DNA of 64,000 bases, taken from contig CAWJJU010000004.1 in NCBI GenBank assembly GCA_963843315.1, forward strand, positions 62,001 through 126,000, in the 5' to 3' direction. This DNA comes from JAWVFM01 sp963843315 (GTDB taxonomy: Bacteria; Actinomycetota; Thermoleophilia; Solirubrobacterales; 70-9). The first letter of the stretch is position 1. Each line of letters starts with the position of its first letter. The translations under genes and the position numbers were made by a program. The notes under the pieces were generated by a model that saw nothing but the letters and a program-made list of their open reading frames with translations, was not told the DNA's origin and did not search any database. Shown one piece after another: positions 33,731 to 41,108 of the stretch.

Positions 33731-34272
33731 GGGTGCTCCAGCGTGACGGTGTCGTCGCTCAGGTGCAGGGTGCCGCGAACGCCGCCCTTGCTCGCGAAGT
33801 GGATCAGCCCGCCGCCCTGAGCCGACGTCACCACGCTCCTGCCCCGAGGCGCGGCGGTTATCCGCAGCGGGCCCGAGTCCCTGACCACCACGTGCTTCTG
33901 GGTTTGGCGAAGCGGGAGGAAGCTGTAGCGGTTGATCACGAACAGGCCGTCGTCGGCGCGCGAGGAACCCTGCACGGGCGACGCCCCGCCGGCGTAGACG
34001 TCGACCTCGCTGCGGTGATCGGCGACGGCCCAGGCGTCGACGACCGGGTACATGACCGAGTCGGAGGGCGGATAGCCGAAGCGCAGGGGATCGACCATCC
34101 CCGCCGGGATCACGCTCGTGTGCAGGTGGCCGACGACCCGGCCCTCGTCGGTGGTCGTGCCGGCCGGCGCGCCCGTCGAGGACGATGGGGCGGAGGATCC
34201 GCCGCCGCTGCCGCAGCCCGCCAGCGCCAGCGCCGCCCAAGCGACGAGGCCCGCGGTCCGCGCGCTCAGCAC
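33727..34272 (-). CDS. Lipoprotein of unknown function
   Basis: A GTG start inside the end of the upstream gene gives 181 residues, with a lipoprotein signal (LVAWAALALAGCGSGGG; lipobox Cys about residue 19). A Ser/Gly/Thr-rich linker follows, then a beta-rich mature domain (RYSFLPLRQTQKHVVVRDSGPLRITAAPRG, about 115-150). No named family is recognised. It overlaps its upstream secreted partner by 7 bp and tatD by 4 bp. In mycobacteria the corresponding slot next to tatD holds the resuscitation factor rpfB, but no lysozyme-like domain is visible here. Confidence 0.65.
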   Translation of the reverse strand: MLSARTAGLVAWAALALAGCGSGGGSSAPSSSTGAPAGTTTDEGRVVGHLHTSVIPAGMVDPLRFGYPPSDSVMYPVVDAWAVADHRSEVDVYAGGASPVQGSSRADDGLFVINRYSFLPLRQTQKHVVVRDSGPLRITAAPRGRSVVTSAQGGGLIHFASKGGVRGTLHLSDDTVTLEHP

Positions 34273-35255
34273 AGCACGCCGTCCGGGTTGAAGAAGATGA
34301 GCTCGCGAGCAAGGCTCGCCCCGCGGTTCTGCCGCCGCAGGGTCTTCCAGCTCTGATCGGGCGACAGGTGCGTATACCCGCAGGTCTCGGGCTCCGACGT
34401 CGCCCCGCCGAACCCGTAGCCGGAGCGCGGCCCGCGGTTCCAGTTCGAGCGCACGCGCGCCCACTGCCGCGCCTGGCTCGCCACGTAGACCTCCGGGATC
34501 GCGAAGTTCGAGCCGGGGCCACGCTGCCCGTAGCCGCGCGAGATCCGGCCGAGGATCCCCGCCGACCAGCCGCCCTGGCAGCTCGCGATCGGCGGGCACA
34601 GCCCGGCGGTGCCGTAGTCGTAGTAGTCCAGCCCGCGGCCGGCCGCGCCGCGCACCAGCGCCTCGGACGCGCCGGCCGGGTACGTCCCGTGCGCTCCGGG
34701 GTCGTAGCCGGGCTCGATGTCTCCGGCGAGGGCCGCGGTGACGTGCGGCCAGTGGTCGTGCTGAAGGCGCTTCGCGGTGAGGTATTGCCGGTGGCCGATC
34801 TTCGCCGGCACGCCGGGAGGCTCCAGCGAGATCAGGACGTTGCCCACGCCGTAGGCCATGACCACGCTCTTGCCATGGCCGCCGATGTCGTCGCGGCATC
34901 CCTCGTACGCGGCGGCCGCGGCGGTGAGGGCGTCGTAGACCTGGTCGTTCGTGAAGTTCACCGCGTGCAGGCTCACCCCGTAGCCGTCGGGACCGTGGAT
35001 CGCCCGCCCGAAGGGAAGGATGAGCAGCCGCCGGCTGTCGTCGGGCTGGGTGCGGGCGAACCGGCAGGCGCTGTCGGCCGCCGAGTTGATGAGCTCGCCC
35101 GGGTTCTGACCGACGAGCACGTATGCCGGCACCTCCACCGGCGGGCTCGCCCGGTCCACGCCGTGGTGCGAGGGCTTCCCGCCCTGGCCTCCGGCGCCCA
35201 CCGTGAGGACGAGCGCCGCGAGCGCCCCCACTGCAATCGCCGCCCGAGCTCTCAA
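34266..35255 (-). CDS. Large secreted protein of unknown function
   Basis: This 329-residue protein has an N-terminal signal peptide (RAAIAVGALAALVLTVGAGG). The mature part is rich in Gly, Tyr and Trp and carries six Cys, as expected for an extracellular disulfide-bonded protein. Possible motifs are LDYYDYGTAGLCPPIASCQGGW and PETCGYTHLSPDQSWKTL. No hydrolase signature was recognised. It forms an operon with the following lipoprotein and probably with tatD. Confidence 0.62.
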   Translation of the reverse strand: MRARAAIAVGALAALVLTVGAGGQGGKPSHHGVDRASPPVEVPAYVLVGQNPGELINSAADSACRFARTQPDDSRRLLILPFGRAIHGPDGYGVSLHAVNFTNDQVYDALTAAAAAYEGCRDDIGGHGKSVVMAYGVGNVLISLEPPGVPAKIGHRQYLTAKRLQHDHWPHVTAALAGDIEPGYDPGAHGTYPAGASEALVRGAAGRGLDYYDYGTAGLCPPIASCQGGWSAGILGRISRGYGQRGPGSNFAIPEVYVASQARQWARVRSNWNRGPRSGYGFGGATSEPETCGYTHLSPDQSWKTLRRQNRGASLARELIFFNPDGVLC

Positions 35256-35259
35256 CGCA

Positions 35260-35904
35260 TCAGCCCGCGTCGCCTTGGTTGAAGCGCGCCCACATCCAGC
35301 GCGTGTGCTCCAGCAGTCGCTCGGGTGAATACCGCTCGGGGTCGCTGAGCACCAGGCGAGCTCCCTCGTCGGCGAGCGATGAGAGCACCCGCGCGGTCAG
35401 CTCCGGGTCGGGAGACGGCCCGAGCGGCCCCATCCCCTTGCTCACGACCGCGGCAAGGGTCGCCACGATCGCGGCGCGTCCCTCCTCGATCTTCACGCGC
35501 AGCTCCTGCGGCGCTCCCTCGGGCGCCATCAGCACGAGCCGCCACGTGAGCGGGTCGGCCTGCACCGCGCTCAGGTATCCGCGAAACGCGGCGACGATCT
35601 GCTCCTCGGGCTCGGGCGAGTCGAGGCTGGTGGGCAGCACCGCCTGGAGCTGGCCGATCGCCCGCTCCGACTCCCGGGACACGAGGGCGTCGAGCAGCCC
35701 GGCGAGATCGTCGAAGTGGCTGTAGACCACCGGCCTGCTGACGCCGGCGGCGCGCGCAACCGCCTCGATCGACACCGCGTGGAAGCCCTGCGCGAAAGCG
35801 ATCTCCTTGGTGACGTCCAGCAGCTGCTCGCGCCGGTCCGCCGCGCTCATCCGCGTGCGGGGCCCCTCCGGTGTTCTTATCTCTCGCTGTGTGATCGACA
35901 TCAC
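35260..35904 (-). CDS. TetR-family transcriptional regulator
   Basis: The 214 residues contain an N-terminal TetR HTH (REQLLDVTKEIAFAQGFHAVSIEAVARAAGVSRPVVYSHF) spanning about 24-63 and a helical ligand-binding C-terminal domain. Met1, Met2 or Met19 (MSAADRRE) could be the start. It is divergent from the monooxygenase gene, with a palindromic operator in the gap, the layout of EthR/EthA-like pairs. It is therefore likely a repressor of the monooxygenase. Confidence 0.9.
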   Translation of the reverse strand: MMSITQREIRTPEGPRTRMSAADRREQLLDVTKEIAFAQGFHAVSIEAVARAAGVSRPVVYSHFDDLAGLLDALVSRESERAIGQLQAVLPTSLDSPEPEEQIVAAFRGYLSAVQADPLTWRLVLMAPEGAPQELRVKIEEGRAAIVATLAAVVSKGMGPLGPSPDPELTARVLSSLADEGARLVLSDPERYSPERLLEHTRWMWARFNQGDAG

Positions 35905-35923
35905 GCGCTCATCGTCCTACACG

Positions 35924-35945
35924 ACCGTAAGTTACGGTAACGTAA
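35924..35945. promoter_or_regulatory. Overlapping palindromes, probable TetR operator
   Basis: ACCGTAA-G-TTACGGT (35924-35938) is a perfect 15-bp palindrome. A second, TTACG-GTAA-CGTAA (35932-35945), overlaps it. Together they lie between the TetR start (35904) and the monooxygenase start (35979), where one bound dimer, or two, could control both promoters. Confidence 0.7.
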
Positions 35946-35978
35946 CCACGACACCGAACGATGTTGAGGAGAGACGCG

Positions 35979-37649
35979 ATGTCGGCAACGGAAACCCCAG
36001 CGCGCACAACTACCACCGGACCCGCCCGCGACGAGCAGGTCGAGGTCGCGATCATCGGCTCCGGGTTCTCGGGCTTGGCGATGGCGCGCCGTCTGCGCAA
36101 GGACGGCGTCGAGGACTTCGTGATCCTCGAGAAGGCCGGCGACGTCGGCGGCACCTGGCGCGACAACGACTACCCCGGCTGCGCCTGCGACGTTCCCAGC
36201 CACGTCTACAGCTTCTCGTTCGCGCCCAACCCCGAGTGGTCCACCACCTACTCGCCCCAGCCCGAGATCCTCGCCTACATCCGCAAGGTCGCCGAGCGCG
36301 AGGGACTCCTCCCCCACGTCCGCCTGGGCTGCGAGGTCGCCGAGGCCACCTGGGAGGCCGGCGATCAGCGCTGGCGGCTCGAGACCTCTGCCGGGACCAT
36401 CCGCGCGCGCGTCCTGCTCGCTGCCCCGGGCCCGTTGTCGGAGCCGCAGATCCCGCAGCTTCCCGGCCTCGGCCGGTTCGAGGGCGAGGTCTTCCACTCC
36501 GCCCGCTGGAACCACGACTACGACCTGCGTGGCAAGCGGGTCGCCATGGTGGGCACCGGGGCGTCCGCGATCCAGATCGTGCCCGCCATCCAGTCCGAGG
36601 TCGCCGAGCTTCACCTCTTCCAGCGCACCGCTCCCTGGGTGCTGCCGCGAACCGAGCGGCCGATCACCCGCGTCGAGCGGGCGATCTTCCGCCGGTTCCC
36701 CGCCGCGCAGCGGGCGATGCGCGCCCTCGTCTACTGGGCACGGGAGTGGACTGCCCTGCCGATGCTCCACGCCAAGCTGGCTCCGCTGCTTCGCCGCGTG
36801 GGGATGGCGCACCTGCGCCGGCAGGTGCCCGACCCCGAGCTTCGGCGGCGCCTGACGCCGGCCTATGAGCCGGGCTGCAAGCGCATCCTGCTCTCCAACG
36901 AGTACTACCCGGCGCTCTGCCGCGACAACGTCGAGGTCATCGACGGCGGCCTCGCCGAGATCCGCGAACGCTCGGTCGTCGCGCCCGACGGCACCGAGCG
37001 CGAGGTCGACGCGATCATCTTCGGCACCGGCTTCCACGTGCTCGACATGCCGATCGCCGAGCGCATCACGGGTGCGGACGGGATCACGCTGACCGAGTCG
37101 TTCGGCGGCAGCCCGCAGGCGTTCAAGGGCACCGCCTTCCCCGGCTTTCCCAACCTCTTCATGCTGCTCGGCCCCAACACCGGCCTCGGCCACATGTCGG
37201 TGGTGTTCATGGCGGAGGCGCAGGCCGAATACGTCGCCGGCGCCCTGCGGGCCATGCGCGAGCGCGGGGTCGGCGCGCTGAGCGTGCGCCCCGAAGCGCA
37301 CCGCGCCTACAACGACCGGGTTCAGGGCCGGATGGGCGGCACCGTCTGGACTCAGGGCGGCTGCGCGAGCTGGTACCTGGACTCGAACGGCCTCAACACG
37401 TCGCTGTGGCCCGACTTCGCGTACCGGTTCCGGCGGCAGCTGCGGCGCTTCGACCCGGCGGCGTATGAGGTGGTGGCGCCCGTGGCTCCGGTCTCCGATC
37501 CGCGCGAGCGCCCCCGCCGTCGTCGCTTAGTCAGTAAGAGAGGGGGCCGCCAGGGCGCTGTCGGCCCGCCTCCTCCGGCGATGGACGAGAAACGCGGATA
37601 TGCGTTGCGTTTCGCGTCCATCGTCGTGGCGGGGGCCGATCGGCGATGA
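35979..37649 (+). CDS. Baeyer-Villiger-type flavin monooxygenase
   Basis: The ATG at 35979 is preceded by a GAGGAGA ribosome site; an upstream ATG at 35961 lacks one. The protein has 556 residues. FAD site GSGFSGLAMARRL and NADPH site GTGASAIQIVP are clear, and between them FEGEVFHSARWN matches the BVMO fingerprint except for Asn at the last position (usually Pro or Asp). It would insert oxygen next to a carbonyl or oxidise a heteroatom. The last 45 or so residues (after RRFDPAAYEVV) are low-complexity and run through a long hairpin at 37579-37623. The natural end may be earlier and hidden by a frameshift near 37515-37530. Confidence 0.88.
   Translation: MSATETPARTTTTGPARDEQVEVAIIGSGFSGLAMARRLRKDGVEDFVILEKAGDVGGTWRDNDYPGCACDVPSHVYSFSFAPNPEWSTTYSPQPEILAYIRKVAEREGLLPHVRLGCEVAEATWEAGDQRWRLETSAGTIRARVLLAAPGPLSEPQIPQLPGLGRFEGEVFHSARWNHDYDLRGKRVAMVGTGASAIQIVPAIQSEVAELHLFQRTAPWVLPRTERPITRVERAIFRRFPAAQRAMRALVYWAREWTALPMLHAKLAPLLRRVGMAHLRRQVPDPELRRRLTPAYEPGCKRILLSNEYYPALCRDNVEVIDGGLAEIRERSVVAPDGTEREVDAIIFGTGFHVLDMPIAERITGADGITLTESFGGSPQAFKGTAFPGFPNLFMLLGPNTGLGHMSVVFMAEAQAEYVAGALRAMRERGVGALSVRPEAHRAYNDRVQGRMGGTVWTQGGCASWYLDSNGLNTSLWPDFAYRFRRQLRRFDPAAYEVVAPVAPVSDPRERPRRRRLVSKRGGRQGAVGPPPPAMDEKRGYALRFASIVVAGADRR
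37579..37623. other. Long hairpin at the monooxygenase 3' end
   Basis: CGATGGACGAGAAACGC (37579-37595) is matched after an 11-nt loop by its reverse complement at 37607-37623, with one mismatch in 17. It lies inside the end of the monooxygenase reading frame and upstream of the FAD oxidase start. There is no T-run. It could be an RNA-processing or attenuation structure or part of a small inverted-repeat element. Confidence 0.5.
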
Positions 37650-37656
37650 TTGCGCC

Positions 37657-39195
37657 GTGGAGGCGGAGCGGCTCGATCGGCGGGAGCTGGTCGTCCGCGG
37701 CGCCGCGGCGGCCGCGGCGCTGGGATTGGCGGCCTGCGGGAGCTCCAGCTCGACTGTCACTCTCAACGCCATCCGCCGCCGGCGCGCGGCCGGAAAGACG
37801 TCGAGCTCGCTCGGCAACCTCGCCGACTCGGTTCGCGGGAGGGTCCTGACTCCAGGAGCCCGCGGCTACGCCGCCGCCACCCGCGTGTACAACGAGCGCT
37901 ACGACGGCGCACGCCCCCTCGCCATCCTCCGGGCGCGCGATGACGCCGACGTCCAGGCCGCGGTGCGCTGGGCCGCGAGGCACGACGTCCGGGTGCTTCC
38001 CCGCTCGGGCGGCCACAGCTACGCGGGCTACTCGACGGGCAACGATGCGCTGGTCGTCGACGTTTCGCAGCTGCGGGCGGTGCGGCTCGACCGCTCCACC
38101 GGCATCGCCGACATCGGCCCGGGCGCTCAGCTGGTCGACGTGTACCTGGGCCTCGCCCGGCACGGCGCGACGATTCCCGCGGGGACCTGCCCGTCGGTCG
38201 GCGCCGGCGGCCACTTCCTGGGGGGCGGGTTCGGCCTGGCGAGCCGGCGATTCGGCCTTGCCTGCGACAACCTTCTCGAGGCCGAGGTGGTGACGGCCGA
38301 CGGGCGACGGGTCGTCGCCTCCGCGCGGAGCCACGCCGACCTGCTGTGGGCGTGCAGGGGCGGGGGCGGCGGGAACTTCGGGGTCGTCACGCGGCTGCGG
38401 ATGCGCACCCACCGCGTCTCTCACGCAGCGCACTTCCACCTTTCCTGGGCGTGGCCCGAGGCGTCCGAGGCGATCGACGCATGGCAGCACCATGCGCGAG
38501 GCGCCTCGCGCGACCTCACTTCGGTGCTGCACCTCAGCGCGGGCACCTCACCGCTCGTCGCCGTCAACGGCCAGTTCTTCGGCTCGGAGCGCGCCCTGCG
38601 CAGGGCACTCGGACCCCTCCTGGACGTTCCCGGCGCGAGCCTATCGAGCGGGACCCTGGGCTACTCCGACCTGATGCTCCTCTGGGCGAACTGCGAGTCG
38701 ATCGGCGCCGATGCCTGCCATACCCAGGGCACCCACAAGGGAGGAACGCTTCCCCGTGCCCGCTTCGTCGCCAAGTCGCAGTACGTTTCGCACCCGCTCG
38801 GCTCCGACGGGCGCCGAGCGCTCATCGCCGCCGCCGAGCGCACGCCACCGGCGGGCGGCTCGGCCTCGATGCTGCTCGACTCCTACGGCGGCGCGGTCAA
38901 CCAGCCAGGGTCACACGACACGGCGTTCGTGCATCGCGACGAGCTGTTCAGCATCCAGTACCTCGCCTACTTCCCGCCCGGCGGCACCCACGAGGCGAAG
39001 CGCTGGGCCGAACGGGCGTGGCGAGACCTGCGTCCCCACGCCACCAAGCAGGCCTACCAGAACTACATCGACCCGGACCTCGGGGGCTGGGCAGAGGCGT
39101 ACTACGGATCCAACCTGGCGAGGCTGCGGGAAGTCAAGCGCGCCTACGACCCCGACTTCCGGTTCCGCTTCGCCCAGGCAATCGAGCCGGCGTGA
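37657..39195 (+). CDS. Secreted berberine-bridge-type FAD-linked oxidase
   Basis: The GTG start gives 512 residues. The N-terminus has an RR signal (DRRELVVRGAAAAAALGLAACGSS), which could be Tat and/or lipoprotein (Cys27). The PP-loop FAD domain follows. His120 in PRSGGHSYAGYS and Cys178 in GTCPSVGAGGHFLGGG are the two positions that bind FAD covalently in bicovalent members. The C-terminal BBE segment is NYIDPDLGGWAEAYYGSNLARLREVKRAYDP (about 472-502). It probably oxidises an alcohol or sugar outside the membrane. It lies 7 bp after the monooxygenase, so the two may share a pathway and the TetR control. Confidence 0.87.
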   Translation: MEAERLDRRELVVRGAAAAAALGLAACGSSSSTVTLNAIRRRRAAGKTSSSLGNLADSVRGRVLTPGARGYAAATRVYNERYDGARPLAILRARDDADVQAAVRWAARHDVRVLPRSGGHSYAGYSTGNDALVVDVSQLRAVRLDRSTGIADIGPGAQLVDVYLGLARHGATIPAGTCPSVGAGGHFLGGGFGLASRRFGLACDNLLEAEVVTADGRRVVASARSHADLLWACRGGGGGNFGVVTRLRMRTHRVSHAAHFHLSWAWPEASEAIDAWQHHARGASRDLTSVLHLSAGTSPLVAVNGQFFGSERALRRALGPLLDVPGASLSSGTLGYSDLMLLWANCESIGADACHTQGTHKGGTLPRARFVAKSQYVSHPLGSDGRRALIAAAERTPPAGGSASMLLDSYGGAVNQPGSHDTAFVHRDELFSIQYLAYFPPGGTHEAKRWAERAWRDLRPHATKQAYQNYIDPDLGGWAEAYYGSNLARLREVKRAYDPDFRFRFAQAIEPA

Positions 39196-39213
39196 ACCTG
39201 TGCCGAGACTGCA

Positions 39214-39309
39214 CCTAAAGGGGTCAGACCCCTTTGTGACGAGAGTGAACCTAAAGGGGTCTGACCCCTTTGTGACGAGAGTGAACCTAAAGGGGTCTGA
39301 CCCCCTTTA
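39214..39309. repeat. 36-bp tandem repeat carrying a GGGGTCTGACCCC palindrome
   Basis: Repeat starts CCTAAAGGGG lie at 39214, 39250 and 39286, that is, 2.7 copies of a 36-bp unit. Each has AAAGGGGTC[AT]GACCCCTTT followed by GTGACGAGAGTGAA. It fills the gap between the FAD oxidase and the convergent ABC permease, and the third copy includes the permease stop codon. The same palindrome core occurs at 4513-4523 and 41022-41108. Confidence 0.85.
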
Positions 39310-40179
39310 GAGGTCGCGGTGGCGGAAGAGCGCAATCGCCAGCGCCAAGACCACGCCCACGTAGGCCAGCGCGAAGACCACCAGCCCCACCCCGCCGGGC
39401 TCGGAGCCACCGAACGGGCCGAGCTTGATGATCTGGTTGGTCAGGTCGAACGAGCTCGAGGTCAGCGAGTAGAGGCCGCCCTGGTACAGGGCCTCGAACG
39501 GCAGCGCCCAGCTGGCGTCGTGGCCGATCGACCTGAGCGTGTCCGACTGGAGGGCATGGCCGATCTGTCCGAGCAAGCCCGCGGTCAGGCCCAGGCCGAA
39601 CACCATGAACAGGGCGATGCCCTGCGCGGTGCCGGCCAGGAACACCGAGCCCAGCAGCGAGAGCGCTGCGATCACCACGACCGCAAGAGCAAGCGCCAAG
39701 CCCGGGCCGAGCAGGTGGTCCGGGGTCCAGCCGCCGATGGCGTCGGTGACGCCCACGTCGGCCGCGTACAGCACCAGCTCGAAGGCGGCCGCCACCGCGG
39801 CGGCGCCCAGGAAGCGGGCGAACAGGGTCGAGCCGCGCCCCACCGGCCGCGCCACCAGTGGCTGCAGCAGGCCCGTCTCGGTGTCGCCGCGAACGACCCC
39901 AAGCGTCAGGAACACGGCAAGCACCGCGCCGAGGAAGAGCGACGCGAACATCGCCAGGCCGAACATCGACCCGCCGGTGAGGGCGGTGGGGTCGACCGCG
40001 GCCGCGGGGCCTCCGCCGGCGAAGCCCTTCACATCGCGAAAGGCGAAGTGCGCCGCCACTCCATACAGCACGAGGAAGCCTCCCGTGAGCACGAGGATGA
40101 CCGCGAAGACCTTTCGTCGCAGGCTCTCCCGCCAGCCGTAGCCGACGATCGCGAAGAGGGGGTCCAGTCTCTCCCTCAC
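39307..40179 (-). CDS. ABC-2-type exporter permease
   Basis: The GTG start overlapping the ATPase stop gives 290 residues with about six transmembrane segments (first at about 20-42). The segment DTETGLLQPLVARPVGRGSTLFARFLGAA is typical of ABC-2 permeases. It exports an unknown substrate with the ATPase encoded just upstream. Its stop codon lies in the 36-bp repeat. Confidence 0.85.
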   Translation of the reverse strand: MRERLDPLFAIVGYGWRESLRRKVFAVILVLTGGFLVLYGVAAHFAFRDVKGFAGGGPAAAVDPTALTGGSMFGLAMFASLFLGAVLAVFLTLGVVRGDTETGLLQPLVARPVGRGSTLFARFLGAAAVAAAFELVLYAADVGVTDAIGGWTPDHLLGPGLALALAVVVIAALSLLGSVFLAGTAQGIALFMVFGLGLTAGLLGQIGHALQSDTLRSIGHDASWALPFEALYQGGLYSLTSSSFDLTNQIIKLGPFGGSEPGGVGLVVFALAYVGVVLALAIALFRHRDL

Positions 40180-41069
40180 CCGGTCCTCCCGCCGACCGCC
40201 TCGAGGTAGACGTCCTCCAGCGTGCTCGCGAGCACCCGGACCTCGTAGACCTTCTCGCCGTTGGAAACGAGCTCGGCGACGATGGCCGGGGCGTCCTCGC
40301 GGGTTTTCCCCTCGAAGAGCCGGGTGCCGGCGGCGGTCTCCACCTCCACGCCGCGCGGGCGGTGGAGGTCGGCCGTGGCCCCCTCGAGCTGAATGCGGCC
40401 GTCGATGAGGATGGCGACGCGGTCGCAGACCCGCTCCACCTCGCCCAGCAGATGCGAGTTCAGGAGCACCGAGACCCCCTCCGACCGGACCCGCAGCAGC
40501 AGGTCGCGCACGATCTGCCGCCCCACCGGGTCGAGCGCGCTCGTGGGCTCGTCGAGCAGCAGCAGCTTCGGCGAGCCGATCAGCGCCTGCGCGACGCCGA
40601 GGCGCTGCTGCATGCCCTTCGACATCTCCCCCACCCGCTTGTCCGTGGCGTCGGCGAGGTCCACCAGGTCGAGAAGCCGCTCTCGCTCGGCGCCACCGCC
40701 ACTCGAGCGGGCCAGGCGCTGGTGAAACGCGAGGACCTCGTCGGCGCTCGCCCAGGAGGGGTAGCGAAAGAGCTCGGCCAAGTAGCCGATCGCCGCCCTT
40801 GCCTCTCGCGATCCGGCCGGGCTGCCGCTGACGAGGGCGGAGCCCGCGGTCGGGTTGACGAGCCCGCAGGCGATCTTCGTCAGCGTGGACTTGCCGGCGC
40901 CGTTGGGGCCGAGAAGGCCGACGAGCTCGCCCGGGCCCACCTCGAGGTCGACGCCGCGCAGCGCCTCCGGCCCCCGGCGCCCGTAGCGCTTGCGGACGGC
41001 ACCGATAGAGAGGACGGCCGAGGGGGTCAGACCCCGGCGTGCGGCGCCGCGAAACGTGGCCGGCACCAC
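40176..41069 (-). CDS. ABC exporter ATP-binding protein
   Basis: The ATPase core has Walker A LLGPNGAGKST, signature MSKGMQQRLGVAQAL, Walker B LLLLDEPTSALDP and the H-loop NSHLL; a short C-terminal domain follows. The first 20 residues (VPATFRGAARRGLTPS) are encoded by the GGGGTCTGACCCC-type repeat cluster. No other start codon lies before the conserved VLSIGAVRKRYG. The annotated GTG (41067-41069) is therefore a best guess, and the element may have replaced the original start region. Substrate unknown; ABC-2 type by its permease. Confidence 0.87.
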   Translation of the reverse strand: MVPATFRGAARRGLTPSAVLSIGAVRKRYGRRGPEALRGVDLEVGPGELVGLLGPNGAGKSTLTKIACGLVNPTAGSALVSGSPAGSREARAAIGYLAELFRYPSWASADEVLAFHQRLARSSGGGAERERLLDLVDLADATDKRVGEMSKGMQQRLGVAQALIGSPKLLLLDEPTSALDPVGRQIVRDLLLRVRSEGVSVLLNSHLLGEVERVCDRVAILIDGRIQLEGATADLHRPRGVEVETAAGTRLFEGKTREDAPAIVAELVSNGEKVYEVRVLASTLEDVYLEAVGGRTG

Positions 41070-41108
41070 GGGTCAGACCCCGGAGGCCGGCACTACTGGT
41101 CAGACCCC
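41022..41108. repeat. Three GGTCAGACCCC palindrome copies between metG and the ABC ATPase
   Basis: Cores lie at 41022-41035 (GGGGGTCAGACCCC), 41070-41081 (GGGTCAGACCCC) and 41098-41108 (GGTCAGACCCC), spaced 48 and about 28 bp. They share the motif of the 39.2-kb tandem repeat. They supply the metG C-terminus (GSDQ and the stop) and the N-terminal codons of the ABC ATPase. Confidence 0.8.

Noticed and set aside
34266..35255. Resuscitation-promoting factor (rpfB) in its usual place beside tatD
   Set aside because: The gene is secreted and near tatD, but no lysozyme-like Rpf domain or G5 domain is visible.
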